Assembly: GCA_964519385.1 (NCBI GenBank)
Contig: CAZFLR010000003.1
Coordinates: 1-64,000 of the forward strand
Length of the DNA stretch: 64,000 nt
Source: SVFI01 sp964519385
GTDB taxonomy: Bacteria > Bacillota > Clostridia > Lachnospirales > Lachnospiraceae
Direction of reading: 5' to 3'
In this document: one piece after another, positions 51,223 to 60,485 of the stretch
Position numbering within the stretch: position 1 is the stretch's first letter
How the letters are laid out: each line of letters starts with the position of its first letter
Program-made: the position numbers and the translations under genes
Notes under the pieces: model-generated
Databases searched by the model: none
What the model saw: only the letters and a program-made list of their open reading frames with translations
What the model was told of the DNA's origin: nothing

Positions 51223-52212
51223 TTACAATAATTTCCGAATCTGATCCGGCTTTGGCAAATCCATATAACGAATTTCTTCTCCGTTTTGTATCAACCGGTC
51301 ATTGCCCTCCGTCAGCTTCCCTATAACTGCTGCCGGTATATCGGCATCTGTCAGCGACTGTACAAGCGTATCGCCGTCCTTTGCCACAATCAGAAGACAC
51401 CCCTGTGAAAGTGCTTCGTAAGGATTAAGGTCATAAAAATTGCAGACCTCTATGACTGACTGCCTCATCGGAATCTTCTTGATATCAATCTGTAATCCCG
51501 AAGAAGTTCTCTGTGCCAGCTCCCAAAGCGATGCAAAAATTCCGCCTTCACCGATATCATGCATCCCTTTTTCTCCGTGCTCTATCGCTATCTTTGCTGA
51601 ATCGCCGACAGACACATGCTCCCTGTAGGCCTGCAAATCATCCACCAGCCACCTCGGATAGCGGGTTAACAGCTCTTCTTCCCTTTGCAATGCAACAAGC
51701 CCTGCTGCCTCCATTCCGATATAGCCGGCAACTACAATGTCATATCCGGTCACTTCCTTCGGAAAACCGTCTCCGAAGGCTCCGTCCCCGCGCAGATTTT
51801 TGTCTGAAAGCGCGGTCACACTCACAATCATATCCGTCACAAGCTCCGATGTTTCCGTATGTCCACCGATAATCTGCAGATGATATTCCCTGCAGATCTG
51901 CTCCGCCTCCTCCATGATTTCGCGAAGCTTAATCTCCCTGGCGCGTTCCGGAAGGGTGATGGTAAGCAGCAAATATCGCGGCTCCTGACCCGAAGCCCAC
52001 AAGTTATTCACGGCTGCAAAAATGGCATGACGAACCTTTTCCCGACCCTTTACCCTGAGAGAACAAGTCGCAGCCGAAGCTCCCCGGCATGACGAAAAAA
52101 GGGCGCAGTCATTTCCTACTCCTGCGCCTCTTACGATTCCTGTTTTTTCAAAATCCATATATTTAAGTACAGAACGCTTTAAAACATTCTCTGAAATCTT
52201 TCCTGGTTTCAA
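51223..52212 (-). CDS. AIR synthase-related protein (HypE/ThiL-like fold)
   Basis: A protein of 329 residues of the PurM/HypE/SelD/ThiL superfamily. The N-terminal ATP-binding part includes GIVRGAGVGNDCALFS and FAAVNNLWASGQEPRYLLLT; the central IIGGHTETSELV and MHDIGEGGIFASLWELA are typical of the AIR-synthase fold. The C-terminal Cys-containing tail of HypE is absent, and no hydrogenase genes are near, so the substrate is unknown. The start is TTG with AGGTGA seven bases upstream. It lies in the Lrp-aminotransferase unit. Confidence 0.85.
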   Translation of the reverse strand: MKPGKISENVLKRSVLKYMDFEKTGIVRGAGVGNDCALFSSCRGASAATCSLRVKGREKVRHAIFAAVNNLWASGQEPRYLLLTITLPERAREIKLREIMEEAEQICREYHLQIIGGHTETSELVTDMIVSVTALSDKNLRGDGAFGDGFPKEVTGYDIVVAGYIGMEAAGLVALQREEELLTRYPRWLVDDLQAYREHVSVGDSAKIAIEHGEKGMHDIGEGGIFASLWELAQRTSSGLQIDIKKIPMRQSVIEVCNFYDLNPYEALSQGCLLIVAKDGDTLVQSLTDADIPAAVIGKLTEGNDRLIQNGEEIRYMDLPKPDQIRKLL

Positions 52213-52231
52213 TGTCGTTCACCTGTCTGTT

Positions 52232-53782
52232 TTACTGTGCCGGAACCTCTGCCGGCTGCTGCGCTGCTGCCTGAGCCGCCTGAGCTGCTGCAATCGCTGC
52301 CTGCTGTGCTGCTACGGCCGCTGCTGCCGGATCATTATAAGTACCTGCATTAATTGCTGCTGCTGTTGCACGACACTGCTCAATGCTTCCGGTCGCAATC
52401 GCCGCATTGATTGCCTGCGCTGCCAAAGGATTCGCCGTAGCTGTTCCCACGGCTGCTGTTCTCGGCGTTGCTGCATAACGACTGCTGTTTACCTGGACAC
52501 GACTCTCTTCCACACCGTCTACCTTGACTATTTTCCAAAGCTCAGCTACATAACCGATGTGCGCCGACTGCACACTGACAACTCCTGCCGGCTGGGAAGA
52601 ATCTGCAACCACCTTTTCTCCCTCCGGAACCGTCTTGCTTATCACTACACTCTCGTAAACAACTTCCCGGTTATCCGCTCTCTCCTCACAACCGTAAATG
52701 GTAAAGGTAAGCTTTTTATCGTCCGTTGCCTTTCCCTCGATATATACCGGGTAACTGAGATTATTAACAAACTTAAAGTCCTTCGCTGTTCCTGAAATAG
52801 CCGCATCTGCCGATGGGTCCACATAATTGACAATCATCGAGTGATTAAATCTCTCTGTCACCTCGAGCTCAGCCAGAAGAACCGCATTATAAAGAGTCGT
52901 TGAAACCTGACAGATACCTCCTCCGAGAGAATCTATCACAAGTCCGTTCATATATGAACCGGCCTGATAATATCCGTTCGCCTCCGTAAACGGACTTACC
53001 GTTTCATAGGTGGAGAATGTATCTCCCGGATACAATAAAGTACCGTTAATCTTACTGCAGCCGTTTTTCACGTTTCCGCTACGGTTAGCTCCTGAGGTAG
53101 AAAAGCTTGTCGTAAACGTGCCAAGCACGTCCTTAACCTTAGACAGCTCTTCCTCGGTTCCGCGAGGCTGCGTCGTCTCTGCAACCAAATCAATCATGGC
53201 ATCCTCTTTATTCCACTCACTGACCATATAATCCTGGATGGCCTTCACCGATGCATCCACATTAATTTCAACACCCGTCTGTCCTGCCACAAACTTAAAC
53301 TGACCATCCTCTCTTTTGAGAGTACCGTCAACCGCCTCCACGTTGTATTGCAGACACTGTTCGTTAATAATGGAACGAATCATGGCCTCATCATAAGAAA
53401 TCTCCAGCGGAAAAATCTCATTTTGGTGCTCCAGATCCTTCAATGCCTTATATCTCTGTACAATATTTCCGGCTTTTCCGAGCTCTCCGGCCTGATCGAT
53501 GACCTCTTTATTCGTCCATTTGATTCCGAGATTCCCAACCTTCACGGTTACCGTATTATCATTTAATGCATTCCATGTAATTTCCTTCTCTTTTAAGGAA
53601 TCCATGTAAGAATTCACTGCTTCTTCAGCCTCCAGCGTTGTCATACCGGACACATCAATATCACCGATATAGACTCCCTTTTCAATCGTATTAAAGGTTC
53701 CCGCTGCCTGTACCTCGATTCCGCTTCCCGCGACTATCACCATTGTAAAAGCTGCAAGCACTGCTGTGATAAATTGTTTCAT
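52232..53782 (-). CDS. VanW family protein with peptidoglycan-binding-like and G5-like regions
   Basis: An exported protein of 516 residues with signal peptide MKQFITAVLAAFTMVIVAGS. Residues about 40-200 are a YoaR-like/PG_binding_4 region (VYIGDIDVSGMTTLEAEEAV). The VanW domain follows (YPGDTFSTYETVSPFTEANG, LGGGICQVSTTLYNAVLLA, RFNHSMIVNYVDPSADAAI), then a G5-like strand region (VVISKTVPEGEKVVADSS). The C-terminus is an Ala/Gln-rich low-complexity tail of about 70 residues. VanW proteins are cell-wall associated; the one linked to vancomycin clusters gives the name only, with no resistance implied here. AAGAGGA precedes the ATG. Confidence 0.88.
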   Translation of the reverse strand: MKQFITAVLAAFTMVIVAGSGIEVQAAGTFNTIEKGVYIGDIDVSGMTTLEAEEAVNSYMDSLKEKEITWNALNDNTVTVKVGNLGIKWTNKEVIDQAGELGKAGNIVQRYKALKDLEHQNEIFPLEISYDEAMIRSIINEQCLQYNVEAVDGTLKREDGQFKFVAGQTGVEINVDASVKAIQDYMVSEWNKEDAMIDLVAETTQPRGTEEELSKVKDVLGTFTTSFSTSGANRSGNVKNGCSKINGTLLYPGDTFSTYETVSPFTEANGYYQAGSYMNGLVIDSLGGGICQVSTTLYNAVLLAELEVTERFNHSMIVNYVDPSADAAISGTAKDFKFVNNLSYPVYIEGKATDDKKLTFTIYGCEERADNREVVYESVVISKTVPEGEKVVADSSQPAGVVSVQSAHIGYVAELWKIVKVDGVEESRVQVNSSRYAATPRTAAVGTATANPLAAQAINAAIATGSIEQCRATAAAINAGTYNDPAAAAVAAQQAAIAAAQAAQAAAQQPAEVPAQ

Positions 53783-53805
53783 TCTGTTTTCCTCTTATAC
53801 TATAT

Positions 53806-53913
53806 TTAGAAATAACCGATTGCCGAAATAACAAGCGGTACAACAAGTGCAAGTACCAAAACAACTGCAATAACAGTTGCAACAACACGTTTCATTTTGT
53901 TATTATTAAACAT
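53806..53913 (-). CDS. 35-residue single-helix membrane peptide
   Basis: A short open frame reading MFNNNKMKRVVATVIAVVLV then LALVVPLVISAIGYF, with GAGGTGAT five bases before the ATG. A basic N-terminus and one long hydrophobic helix predict a membrane peptide with its N-terminus inside. It lies 23 bases upstream of the VanW gene in the same direction, so the two are probably one transcript. I know no function. Reality is supported by the ribosome site, the clean membrane-helix design and the tight placement. Confidence 0.72.
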   Translation of the reverse strand: MFNNNKMKRVVATVIAVVLVLALVVPLVISAIGYF

Positions 53914-53949
53914 AAGTATCACCTCTTTTGCCTTGAAAGGATATTATAT

Positions 53950-54555
53950 ATGAATTTACTTATTTTTGCAAGTTTTATGATTTTCTGTGTATGGCTCGCA
54001 TTTCAGCTTAAAAAAAGCCGTAATTTAGATGAAAAAGCCGCTCTTGACTTTTGGGAAAACGAAAGCATGGCAAATAGTGTCAGGAAAAAACAACTGGAAG
54101 ATTCTGACTATGTCCGTTTTCCTTTTGATAAGCTTCCCTCACCGGAAAGCTTTGAGCCGGATCCGGTTCCCGAATGCTTTGCCATCCTTACCGGACTTTC
54201 GGACAAAAAAATGGTAAACCTCAACGGTATTACCAACACCGAAGTCAAAAAACGCTTCGGCGTTGCCAATATGACCATACTGACCGAATATGATGCCAAC
54301 TACGAAAGCTTTGTAAAAAATATTTATCTGCTCTGCCAATATTTATACGATCACGGACGCAAAGAAGAGGCTCTTATGCTCTCGGAAGAAACCATACTCA
54401 CGGGAAGCGACTCCCTGTCCCACTACAAGCTGATTATAAAGCTTTACCATGAACAGGGGAATACCTCCGGACTCCTCTGGCTCAGGGAAAAAGCCGAACT
54501 GCTGCACTCCATCACCAAAGGTGCCATTCTGCGTGCCCTGTCGGAAGAAGATTAA
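53950..54555 (+). CDS. Hypothetical membrane-anchored protein with TPR-like helices
   Basis: A protein of 201 residues of no recognised family. A short membrane helix opens it (LLIFASFMIFCVWLAFQL); a middle part (RFPFDKLPSPESFEPDPVPE) is followed by helical pairs (FVKNIYLLCQYLYDHGRKEE, ALMLSEETILTGSDSLSHYK, LIIKLYHEQGNTSGLLWLRE) resembling tetratricopeptide repeats. It converges with the exonuclease gene, overlapping by four bases. It is divergent from the VanW unit. Confidence 0.75.
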   Translation: MNLLIFASFMIFCVWLAFQLKKSRNLDEKAALDFWENESMANSVRKKQLEDSDYVRFPFDKLPSPESFEPDPVPECFAILTGLSDKKMVNLNGITNTEVKKRFGVANMTILTEYDANYESFVKNIYLLCQYLYDHGRKEEALMLSEETILTGSDSLSHYKLIIKLYHEQGNTSGLLWLREKAELLHSITKGAILRALSEED

Positions 54556-55274
54556 TTCTTACCTCCTCCACGGGCTGCCCGAAGCTTATCATAATAACGG
54601 CTTGCCTCGTTCTTTGTCATCTTTTCAAGTTCATACGGACATTCTATGCCATACTCTGTCAAAAGCCTCTTAATCTGTTCAATCTGCTTTGCCATTACCG
54701 GGCTTTCTTTTTTCACCTGATATACAAGAGGCTTTGGTTCAAAAATATCCGGGCCCCGGTCGAAAAACTCTTCCCAAAGCTTATCGTAAAGCTTCGCTGT
54801 TGCAATTGCATCATCCAGTGCCCTGTGCGCATGATACGCAATCCCATAAAAAGAACAGAGCTGCGTCAAAGTTTTCTTCTGCTCTCCCGGAAGGAAACGC
54901 CGCGCAATTTTCAGCGTATCAATCCCCCTTCTTTCAAAAACCGTTCCCTTCGGCTTTTCATTGAGAATCGATTTTTTCAAAAAAGAATAATCAAAAATAA
55001 TATTGTGTCCGACCAGGACATCCTCTCCAAGAAACTCCAGAAGACTGTCCGCCACATCCGAAAATAAAGGGCAACCCTTCAGCATTTCATCCGTAATTCC
55101 CGTAATTTCCGTTGTCTCTTTATTTAATTTTCTCCCCGGGTAAATCAGTTCGGAAAAGGTGTCCGTCATCCTTCCGTCCCGGATTCTCACCGCCCCGATT
55201 TCAATAATCTTCTCGGTACGGGGATTCAGTCCCGTCATTTCCAGATCAATGACTGTTGCATTCAAACTGTTCAT
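54552..55274 (-). CDS. DnaQ-like 3'-5' exonuclease
   Basis: A DEDDh exonuclease of 240 residues. The catalytic motifs are visible: VIDLEMTGLNPRTEKIIEIG (Exo I, Asp-Glu), GHNIIFDYSFLKK (Exo II, Asp) and YHAHRALDDAIATAKL (Exo III, His-Asp). A C-terminal helical part (IEQIKRLLTEYGIECPYELE) extends beyond the core. It resembles the epsilon-like or PolC exonuclease domain but stands alone. It is separated from the radical SAM gene by two bases, so the two are co-transcribed. Confidence 0.9.
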   Translation of the reverse strand: MNSLNATVIDLEMTGLNPRTEKIIEIGAVRIRDGRMTDTFSELIYPGRKLNKETTEITGITDEMLKGCPLFSDVADSLLEFLGEDVLVGHNIIFDYSFLKKSILNEKPKGTVFERRGIDTLKIARRFLPGEQKKTLTQLCSFYGIAYHAHRALDDAIATAKLYDKLWEEFFDRGPDIFEPKPLVYQVKKESPVMAKQIEQIKRLLTEYGIECPYELEKMTKNEASRYYDKLRAARGGGKN

Positions 55275-55276
55275 TA

Positions 55277-57001
55277 TTATATTCCTATTCTGCAGACAAC
55301 TGCCTCGCCCGTCAAAGGACTCCTCTTTTTATAGTCAAACAGCAGATATTCCGGCTTTTCCGCCGGCTCTCCTTCACTCTCAAAAAACACCGGCTCGATA
55401 TGCACGGACCTTGCAAGCATCCTCGCATCATACTCTCTGTACTCTCCGCTCAGAACCCTGTGCTCCCTTGCCTCCTCCTGAAAAAAAGCTCGAAACTTCT
55501 CTCTGTAAGGGGTAAGCTCCTTCGCAAAAGAAGGACGCGTCTTACAATTTTCACGAAGATAAAGGTCTATAGTCATTTTTTCTTCAAAAAAAGCTCTCTC
55601 CTGCCCCGTAATTCCGGCAGTTTCCTCCAAAAATGACAAAAGCACCTGATAGCGATAGCTTCTTGCCGGTGACTGGACAAAATATCCTTTCCGTTCATAA
55701 TAATCGGCTAATTCTTCAAAAAATGCAAATGCAGAGGAAAACCTTTTCACCGCATGCGGAAGCGTCCTTGTGAACTGATTGCTGTTATAATATATTTCCA
55801 CCATTTCTTCTATCCGCTTAAGTCTGCAGACATCATCAAAGGGCAGCCAGTTCGTGCGAAGAACCTCATACGTCGGCTGCGTGCGATACACAAGACCGTA
55901 TTCCGGTGCCTTATCGTGCATCTTAGAACCCTTAAGCACCTTTAAAAAGCCAAGCTGAAGCTGCTCCGGCTGCATGGAAAAAACGTCATTAAAGGATTGC
56001 GCAAAAGACACATAATCCTCATAAGGAAGTCCGGCAATTAAATCAAGATGTATATGAATATTGTCCGCCTTCCTAATGCGTTCCACAACCGCCCTTAATT
56101 TTTCAATATCCATTCTTCGGTCAATTTCACGTATCGTCTGCTCGTTAGTTGACTGCACACCGATTTCTAGCTGTACTGCCCCCGGACGGAACCGTTCGAG
56201 AAGCGACAATTCTTCCTCTCCGAGCAGGTCCGCGGCAATTTCAAAATGGAAATTCGTCACCCCGTTATCGTGTGAAAGCAGATATTCCCATATCGAGACT
56301 GCATGCTTTTTATTGCAATTAAATGTGCGGTCAATAAATTTAACCTGCTTTACCTTTTTTTCTATAAAATAGGAAAGCTCCTTCTTTACAATATCTAAAT
56401 CCCTGAGCCTTACCGTCTTGTCAATGGATGAAAGACAATAACTGCACCTGAACGGGCAGCCCCGGCTCGATTCATAATATATAATCCTGTTTTCAAACGG
56501 AGCATCCTCCTGATATAAAAACGGAATTTCGGAGAGCTCGGTTCCTTCGTCTTCCGGCTGTATATAAGTAACCTTCGACAAATCCTCTCCTTTTTCCTCC
56601 GCCCGGCGATAAAGGGACATCAGGTCATAAAACGGCTTTTCTCCTTCTCCCCGTATAATTCCGGTTAAGAACCGGTGCTTCTTAAGAAGCTCCCCGGCAT
56701 TAAAAGACACCTCCGGTCCCCCAAACCAGATCTGAACCGCAGGCAGGAGCTTTTTTATCTCCTCTGCCAGCTCAAGAATATGGGAAATATTCCATATATA
56801 ACAGGAAAACCCGATTACATCCGGTTTTCTCCGGTACAAATCCGCAAGAATGTCCGAAAATGCATTGTTGATGGTATATTCTGCCAGCTCTATGTGACTT
56901 GCCAGATCCGGATCCTTACTTACTGCATATGCCCGAAGTGAGTAAATCGCCGGATTTGAATGTATGTATTTAGTATTTAACGCCGTCAGTAAAAATTTCA
57001 T
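55277..57001 (-). CDS. B12-binding radical SAM protein (DUF4080 type)
   Basis: A protein of 574 residues. A cobalamin-binding-like N-terminal domain (MKFLLTALNTKYIHSNPAIY, DVIGFSCYIWNISHILEL, IWFGGPEVSFNAGEL) is followed by a radical SAM domain whose iron-sulfur cysteines are in ESSRGCPFRCSYCLS, with QLEIGVQSTNEQTI and IHLDLIAGLPYED downstream. The C-terminal third matches no feature I can name (DUF4080). The start at 57001 has AAGGACGGG upstream; a 38-residue extension was trimmed. The reaction is unknown. Confidence 0.88.
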   Translation of the reverse strand: MKFLLTALNTKYIHSNPAIYSLRAYAVSKDPDLASHIELAEYTINNAFSDILADLYRRKPDVIGFSCYIWNISHILELAEEIKKLLPAVQIWFGGPEVSFNAGELLKKHRFLTGIIRGEGEKPFYDLMSLYRRAEEKGEDLSKVTYIQPEDEGTELSEIPFLYQEDAPFENRIIYYESSRGCPFRCSYCLSSIDKTVRLRDLDIVKKELSYFIEKKVKQVKFIDRTFNCNKKHAVSIWEYLLSHDNGVTNFHFEIAADLLGEEELSLLERFRPGAVQLEIGVQSTNEQTIREIDRRMDIEKLRAVVERIRKADNIHIHLDLIAGLPYEDYVSFAQSFNDVFSMQPEQLQLGFLKVLKGSKMHDKAPEYGLVYRTQPTYEVLRTNWLPFDDVCRLKRIEEMVEIYYNSNQFTRTLPHAVKRFSSAFAFFEELADYYERKGYFVQSPARSYRYQVLLSFLEETAGITGQERAFFEEKMTIDLYLRENCKTRPSFAKELTPYREKFRAFFQEEAREHRVLSGEYREYDARMLARSVHIEPVFFESEGEPAEKPEYLLFDYKKRSPLTGEAVVCRIGI

Positions 57002-57105
57002 TTTCCCGTCCTTTTTCCCTTCACAAATTTTCTGCCCCCCATCCCATACGTTCAGTATAATTACTTTTTGCTGTTTTCTCAATACACTTTCTTTAACTAC
57101 TTTCA

Positions 57106-57134
57106 TTGACAGCATTTCTATTATCTTCTATAAT
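57106..57134 (+). promoter_or_regulatory. Sigma-A promoter of the HD-GYP gene
   Basis: Consensus TTGACA (57106-57111), a 17-base spacer and consensus TATAAT (57129-57134), 26 bases before the start codon, with GAGGTGG as ribosome site. Confidence 0.85.
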
Positions 57135-57160
57135 TTTAAGATAAGAATGAGGTGGTGAAA

Positions 57161-58240
57161 ATGAAAAAAATTCAGGTAAAAGACATTCGTCCCGGAATGG
57201 TAACTGCCGAGGATATTTATTCCATTGACGGGCAGCTTATTCTGGGTAAGAAAGTTATACTTGCGGATAAAAATATAGAGAAGCTTGACTCCTTCGGTAT
57301 CTATTCCATCAAGGTGGAAGACCGGGTCGTTTCCCTTGACCAGTCGATGATGAATGTATCTCCGTCCTACTGTGACCGGATTCGCTCAAAGCCCGGATTT
57401 ATCGAGTTTAAAGAGAACTTTGAATCTCATGTTTCTCTGCTTCAGACGGGATTAAATCAAATTGTCGAATCCAACTCCAATTTTGATGCGGAAAACCTTG
57501 TATCCCAGACGCTGACACTCATGGACAACATCGACAACTCCGTTAATCTGATGGATATGCTGATTAACATGCGCGATTATGATGACTCTACATATGCACA
57601 TTGCGTCAACGCCGCGATTATCTCTAATATTTTCGCCGGCTGGCTCAACCTAAGCAGAGAAGATCGCGTCATCGCAACCTCATGCGGACTGTTTCATGAT
57701 ATCGGTAAAATCAAGGTTCCCGAAAGTATTCTCAAGAAGCCCGGAGCACTCACTCCGGCAGAATTTGAAGCCATCAAACACCACCCTCTGGACGGCTATA
57801 ATATTCTTGACGCAGCGGGACTTGACGAGGAAGTGAAAAATGCCGCCCTCATGCACCACGAAAAGTGCGACGGAAGCGGATATCCTTACGGTTTTACGCG
57901 CGACAGAATATCCTTCTTTGCCAAGATGATTACCATTGTGGATATCTATGATGCAATGACCAGCAAACGTGTATACCGGAATCCGATTTGTCCTTTCGAC
58001 GTTATCGAAGAATTTGAAAAAGAAGGCTTTGACAAGTACGACACCAACATGATTCTTACCTTCCTTCGCAACGTCAGCAATTCCTTTATCGGTTTCCGCG
58101 TAAGACTCAACAACGGTCTTGAAGGTGAAGTGGTCTTCATTCACCCGGAACATTTGTCTCGACCGACCATTAAATGCGCAAACAACAAGTTTATTGATCT
58201 TTCGGTATATAAAGATATGAAGATTACAGCAATCATATAA
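57161..58240 (+). CDS. HD-GYP domain phosphodiesterase
   Basis: A protein of 359 residues. An N-terminal region (KDIRPGMVTAEDIYSIDGQL) is like that found in many clostridial HD-GYP proteins. It is followed by an HD-GYP domain with metal and substrate motifs HCVNAA, FHDIGKIKVPESIL, HHPLDGYNIL, MHHEKCDGSGYPYG and IVDIYDAMTSKRVY. The set is complete, so cyclic di-GMP hydrolysis to GMP or pGpG is expected. No receiver or GGDEF domain is attached. A consensus promoter precedes it. The SPFH gene follows 47 bases later and may share its transcript. Confidence 0.93.
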   Translation: MKKIQVKDIRPGMVTAEDIYSIDGQLILGKKVILADKNIEKLDSFGIYSIKVEDRVVSLDQSMMNVSPSYCDRIRSKPGFIEFKENFESHVSLLQTGLNQIVESNSNFDAENLVSQTLTLMDNIDNSVNLMDMLINMRDYDDSTYAHCVNAAIISNIFAGWLNLSREDRVIATSCGLFHDIGKIKVPESILKKPGALTPAEFEAIKHHPLDGYNILDAAGLDEEVKNAALMHHEKCDGSGYPYGFTRDRISFFAKMITIVDIYDAMTSKRVYRNPICPFDVIEEFEKEGFDKYDTNMILTFLRNVSNSFIGFRVRLNNGLEGEVVFIHPEHLSRPTIKCANNKFIDLSVYKDMKITAII

Positions 58241-58287
58241 TAAAAGAAACACAATATAAAATACAATATAAGAAAAAGGAGAAAGAT

Positions 58288-59658
58288 ATGGGATTAATCA
58301 GAGCACTTAAAAATGCCGTAGGATCTACGGCAGCAGACCAGTGGCGCGAGTATTTCTACTGCGACTCACTCAGTGAAAATGTCCTTGTTGCAAAGGGAGA
58401 GAAGAGAACAAGCGACAGACGCGGAACTAGCAATACCAAAGGTGAATCCAACATCATTTCCAACGGCTCCATCATCGCTGTCAATGAAGGTCAGTGTATG
58501 CTTATCATTGAACAGGGGAAGGTTGCTGAGGTCTGTGCAGAAGCAGGCGAATTCATCTATGAAAGTTCTACCGAGCCAAGCCTTTTCTATGGTTCTCTCG
58601 GAGAAAATGTCAAGAAGACCTTTTCCCTGATTGGAAAACGTTTTACATTCGGCGGCGATCCGGCGAAGGACCAGAGAGTATACTATTTCAACACTAAGGA
58701 AATACTCGGAAACAAATACGGAACAATGAATCCGGTTCCTTTCCGCGTTGTTGACAACAACATCGGTCTGGATATCGACATTTCCATCCGTTGTAACGGC
58801 GAATATTCATACAAGATTGTCGATCCTCTTCTCTTTTACACAAATGTCTGCGCCAATGTGGCAGACGAATACACAAGAGACCGTATCGACAGCCAGTTAA
58901 AGACAGAGCTTCTCACGGCTCTTCAGCCGGCATTTGCAAAAGTTTCTGCCCTTGGTGTCCGCTACAGCGAGCTTCCGGGACATACCATGGAAATTGCAGA
59001 TGCATTAAATGAAGTTCTCTCCGAAAAATGGGCGGAACTTCGCGGTCTTGAAATTGCCTCCTTCGGTATCAATACAGTGAAGGCTTCCGAAGAAGACGAG
59101 GCAATGATTAAAGAATTACAGAAAACAGCCGTTCTTCGCAATTCCAACATGGCTGCTGCCACTCTCGTGAGTGCACAGGCTGAGGCTATGAAGGCTGCTG
59201 CTTCCAATACATCTACAGGTCCTATGATGGCATTTGCCGGAATGAACATGGCAAATATGGCCGGCGGAATGGATGCAACTGCTCTCTTCCAGATGGGACA
59301 AAATCAGGCAGCTCCGGTCACTCAGGCACAGCCGGTTGCTCCTGTTGCTCCGGCTCCTCAGGCTGCTCCGGCAAACACATGGACATGTACATGCGGTCAC
59401 TCAGGCAACACCAATAAGTTCTGCAGCGAGTGCGGCGCAAGAAAACCGGAAGAACAGACAACTGACGGCTGGATTTGTCCGGTATGTTCCGCACAGAACA
59501 AAGGTAAATTCTGCGGAGAGTGCGGAACCCAGAAACCGACGGGCGAGCCTCTTTACAAATGCGACAAATGTGGCTGGGAACCGGCTGATCCGAAGAATCC
59601 GCCGAAATTCTGTCCGGAGTGCGGAGATCCGTTTAACGAAGACGACATTATCAAATGA
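58288..59658 (+). CDS. SPFH domain protein with C-terminal zinc ribbons
   Basis: A protein of 456 residues. Residues about 20-280 form an SPFH/virion-core-like domain (GSIIAVNEGQCMLIIEQGKV, DQRVYYFNTKEILGNKYGTM, FRVVDNNIGLDIDISIRCNG). An Ala/Met/Pro-rich linker follows, then three zinc ribbons with CxC/CxxC pairs (CTCGHSGNTNKFCSECGA, CPVCSAQNKGKFCGECGT, CDKCGWEPADPKN...CPECG). There is no signal peptide or membrane helix. It resembles Bacillus YdjI, linked to membrane-domain/stress systems. AAAAAGGAG precedes the ATG. It overlaps the next gene by four bases. Confidence 0.88.
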   Translation: MGLIRALKNAVGSTAADQWREYFYCDSLSENVLVAKGEKRTSDRRGTSNTKGESNIISNGSIIAVNEGQCMLIIEQGKVAEVCAEAGEFIYESSTEPSLFYGSLGENVKKTFSLIGKRFTFGGDPAKDQRVYYFNTKEILGNKYGTMNPVPFRVVDNNIGLDIDISIRCNGEYSYKIVDPLLFYTNVCANVADEYTRDRIDSQLKTELLTALQPAFAKVSALGVRYSELPGHTMEIADALNEVLSEKWAELRGLEIASFGINTVKASEEDEAMIKELQKTAVLRNSNMAAATLVSAQAEAMKAAASNTSTGPMMAFAGMNMANMAGGMDATALFQMGQNQAAPVTQAQPVAPVAPAPQAAPANTWTCTCGHSGNTNKFCSECGARKPEEQTTDGWICPVCSAQNKGKFCGECGTQKPTGEPLYKCDKCGWEPADPKNPPKFCPECGDPFNEDDIIK

Positions 59659-60419
59659 GTGCTACGCTGATTTTATTCATTATAACTTTGGTGCTCCTGT
59701 TACTAGTTATCGGTGCTGTTTATTACGGTGTTTATACACTGAAACAAAAGACCCGGCAATTTTCCAGAGAGGTATTCGGAACGGATTCCTTAAAGGACGG
59801 TTTTGAACAGATAGAAGCAGAATACGCAACTACGCCAAAATCCGTATCTGCCGTGACAAGCCTTTATCTTCCGAAGATTACCAGAGATTTCCCGGAATTC
59901 TCTTACGAGGAAATGAAGACAAAAGCACAGAATGTACTAACTTCCTTTCTTCTTGCCGTAAATGATTTCAATCCCGGCAAATTAACGGAAGGAAACTCAG
60001 AACTGAAAAACAAACTGGAGCATACCATAGCCCTATTAAAAAACAAAAATAAAAGAGAACACTTTGACAATATCAAAATACATCGCACGGAGATTTCCGG
60101 CTATACGAAAAAGTCCGGCCGCTGCGTCATTACCATGCAGACCTCTGTGCAGTATTATCACTATATTACAGATCACGACGGACGTGTGATTTCCGGTTCT
60201 AAAAGCATTTTATATCAGTCTAAGTACGAAACGGATTTAATCTATATTCAGGACCGTGCACTGGTAGAGGGTGATCTCAGTGATGCAGAAGGCCTCAACT
60301 GCCCTAACTGCGGAGCTCCGATTACCAATCTCGGTTCCAAATTCTGTGAATATTGCGGAACCGGTGTTGTTGCCTACAATATCCACGTATGGAGTTTTTC
60401 TGATGTGAGAGAGTGTTAA
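59655..60419 (+). CDS. Membrane protein with Tim44-like domain and zinc ribbon
   Basis: A protein of 254 residues. One N-terminal helix (LILFIITLVLLLLVIGAVYY) is followed by a soluble domain of Tim44-like appearance (YEEMKTKAQNVLTSFLLAVN to KYETDLIYIQDRALVEG) and a C-terminal zinc ribbon (CPNCGAPITNLGSKFCEYCG). The ATG overlaps the stop of the SPFH gene (ATGA), so the two proteins are made together and probably act in one complex at the membrane. The Tim44-like assignment is by pattern and moderately sure. A terminator follows. Confidence 0.78.
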   Translation: MSATLILFIITLVLLLLVIGAVYYGVYTLKQKTRQFSREVFGTDSLKDGFEQIEAEYATTPKSVSAVTSLYLPKITRDFPEFSYEEMKTKAQNVLTSFLLAVNDFNPGKLTEGNSELKNKLEHTIALLKNKNKREHFDNIKIHRTEISGYTKKSGRCVITMQTSVQYYHYITDHDGRVISGSKSILYQSKYETDLIYIQDRALVEGDLSDAEGLNCPNCGAPITNLGSKFCEYCGTGVVAYNIHVWSFSDVREC

Positions 60420-60436
60420 AAACTAAATAGTCACGA

Positions 60437-60468
60437 AAAAAGCAGCCCTGATGAATCGGGCTGCTTTT
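60437..60468. terminator. Bidirectional terminator between the Tim44-like gene and the chemoreceptor gene
   Basis: AAAAGCAGCCC pairs with GGGCTGCTTTT around a 9-base loop, with A and T runs on both sides. Confidence 0.88.
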
Positions 60469-60485
60469 CTTATGTATTTATTCTT

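Noticed and set aside
52232..53782. Vancomycin-resistance locus because of the VanW name and the ddl gene in the window
   Set aside because: There is no vanR/S/H/A/X near it; VanW-domain proteins with a YoaR-like part are common wall proteins, and the ddl gene is 35 kb away in a murF operon.
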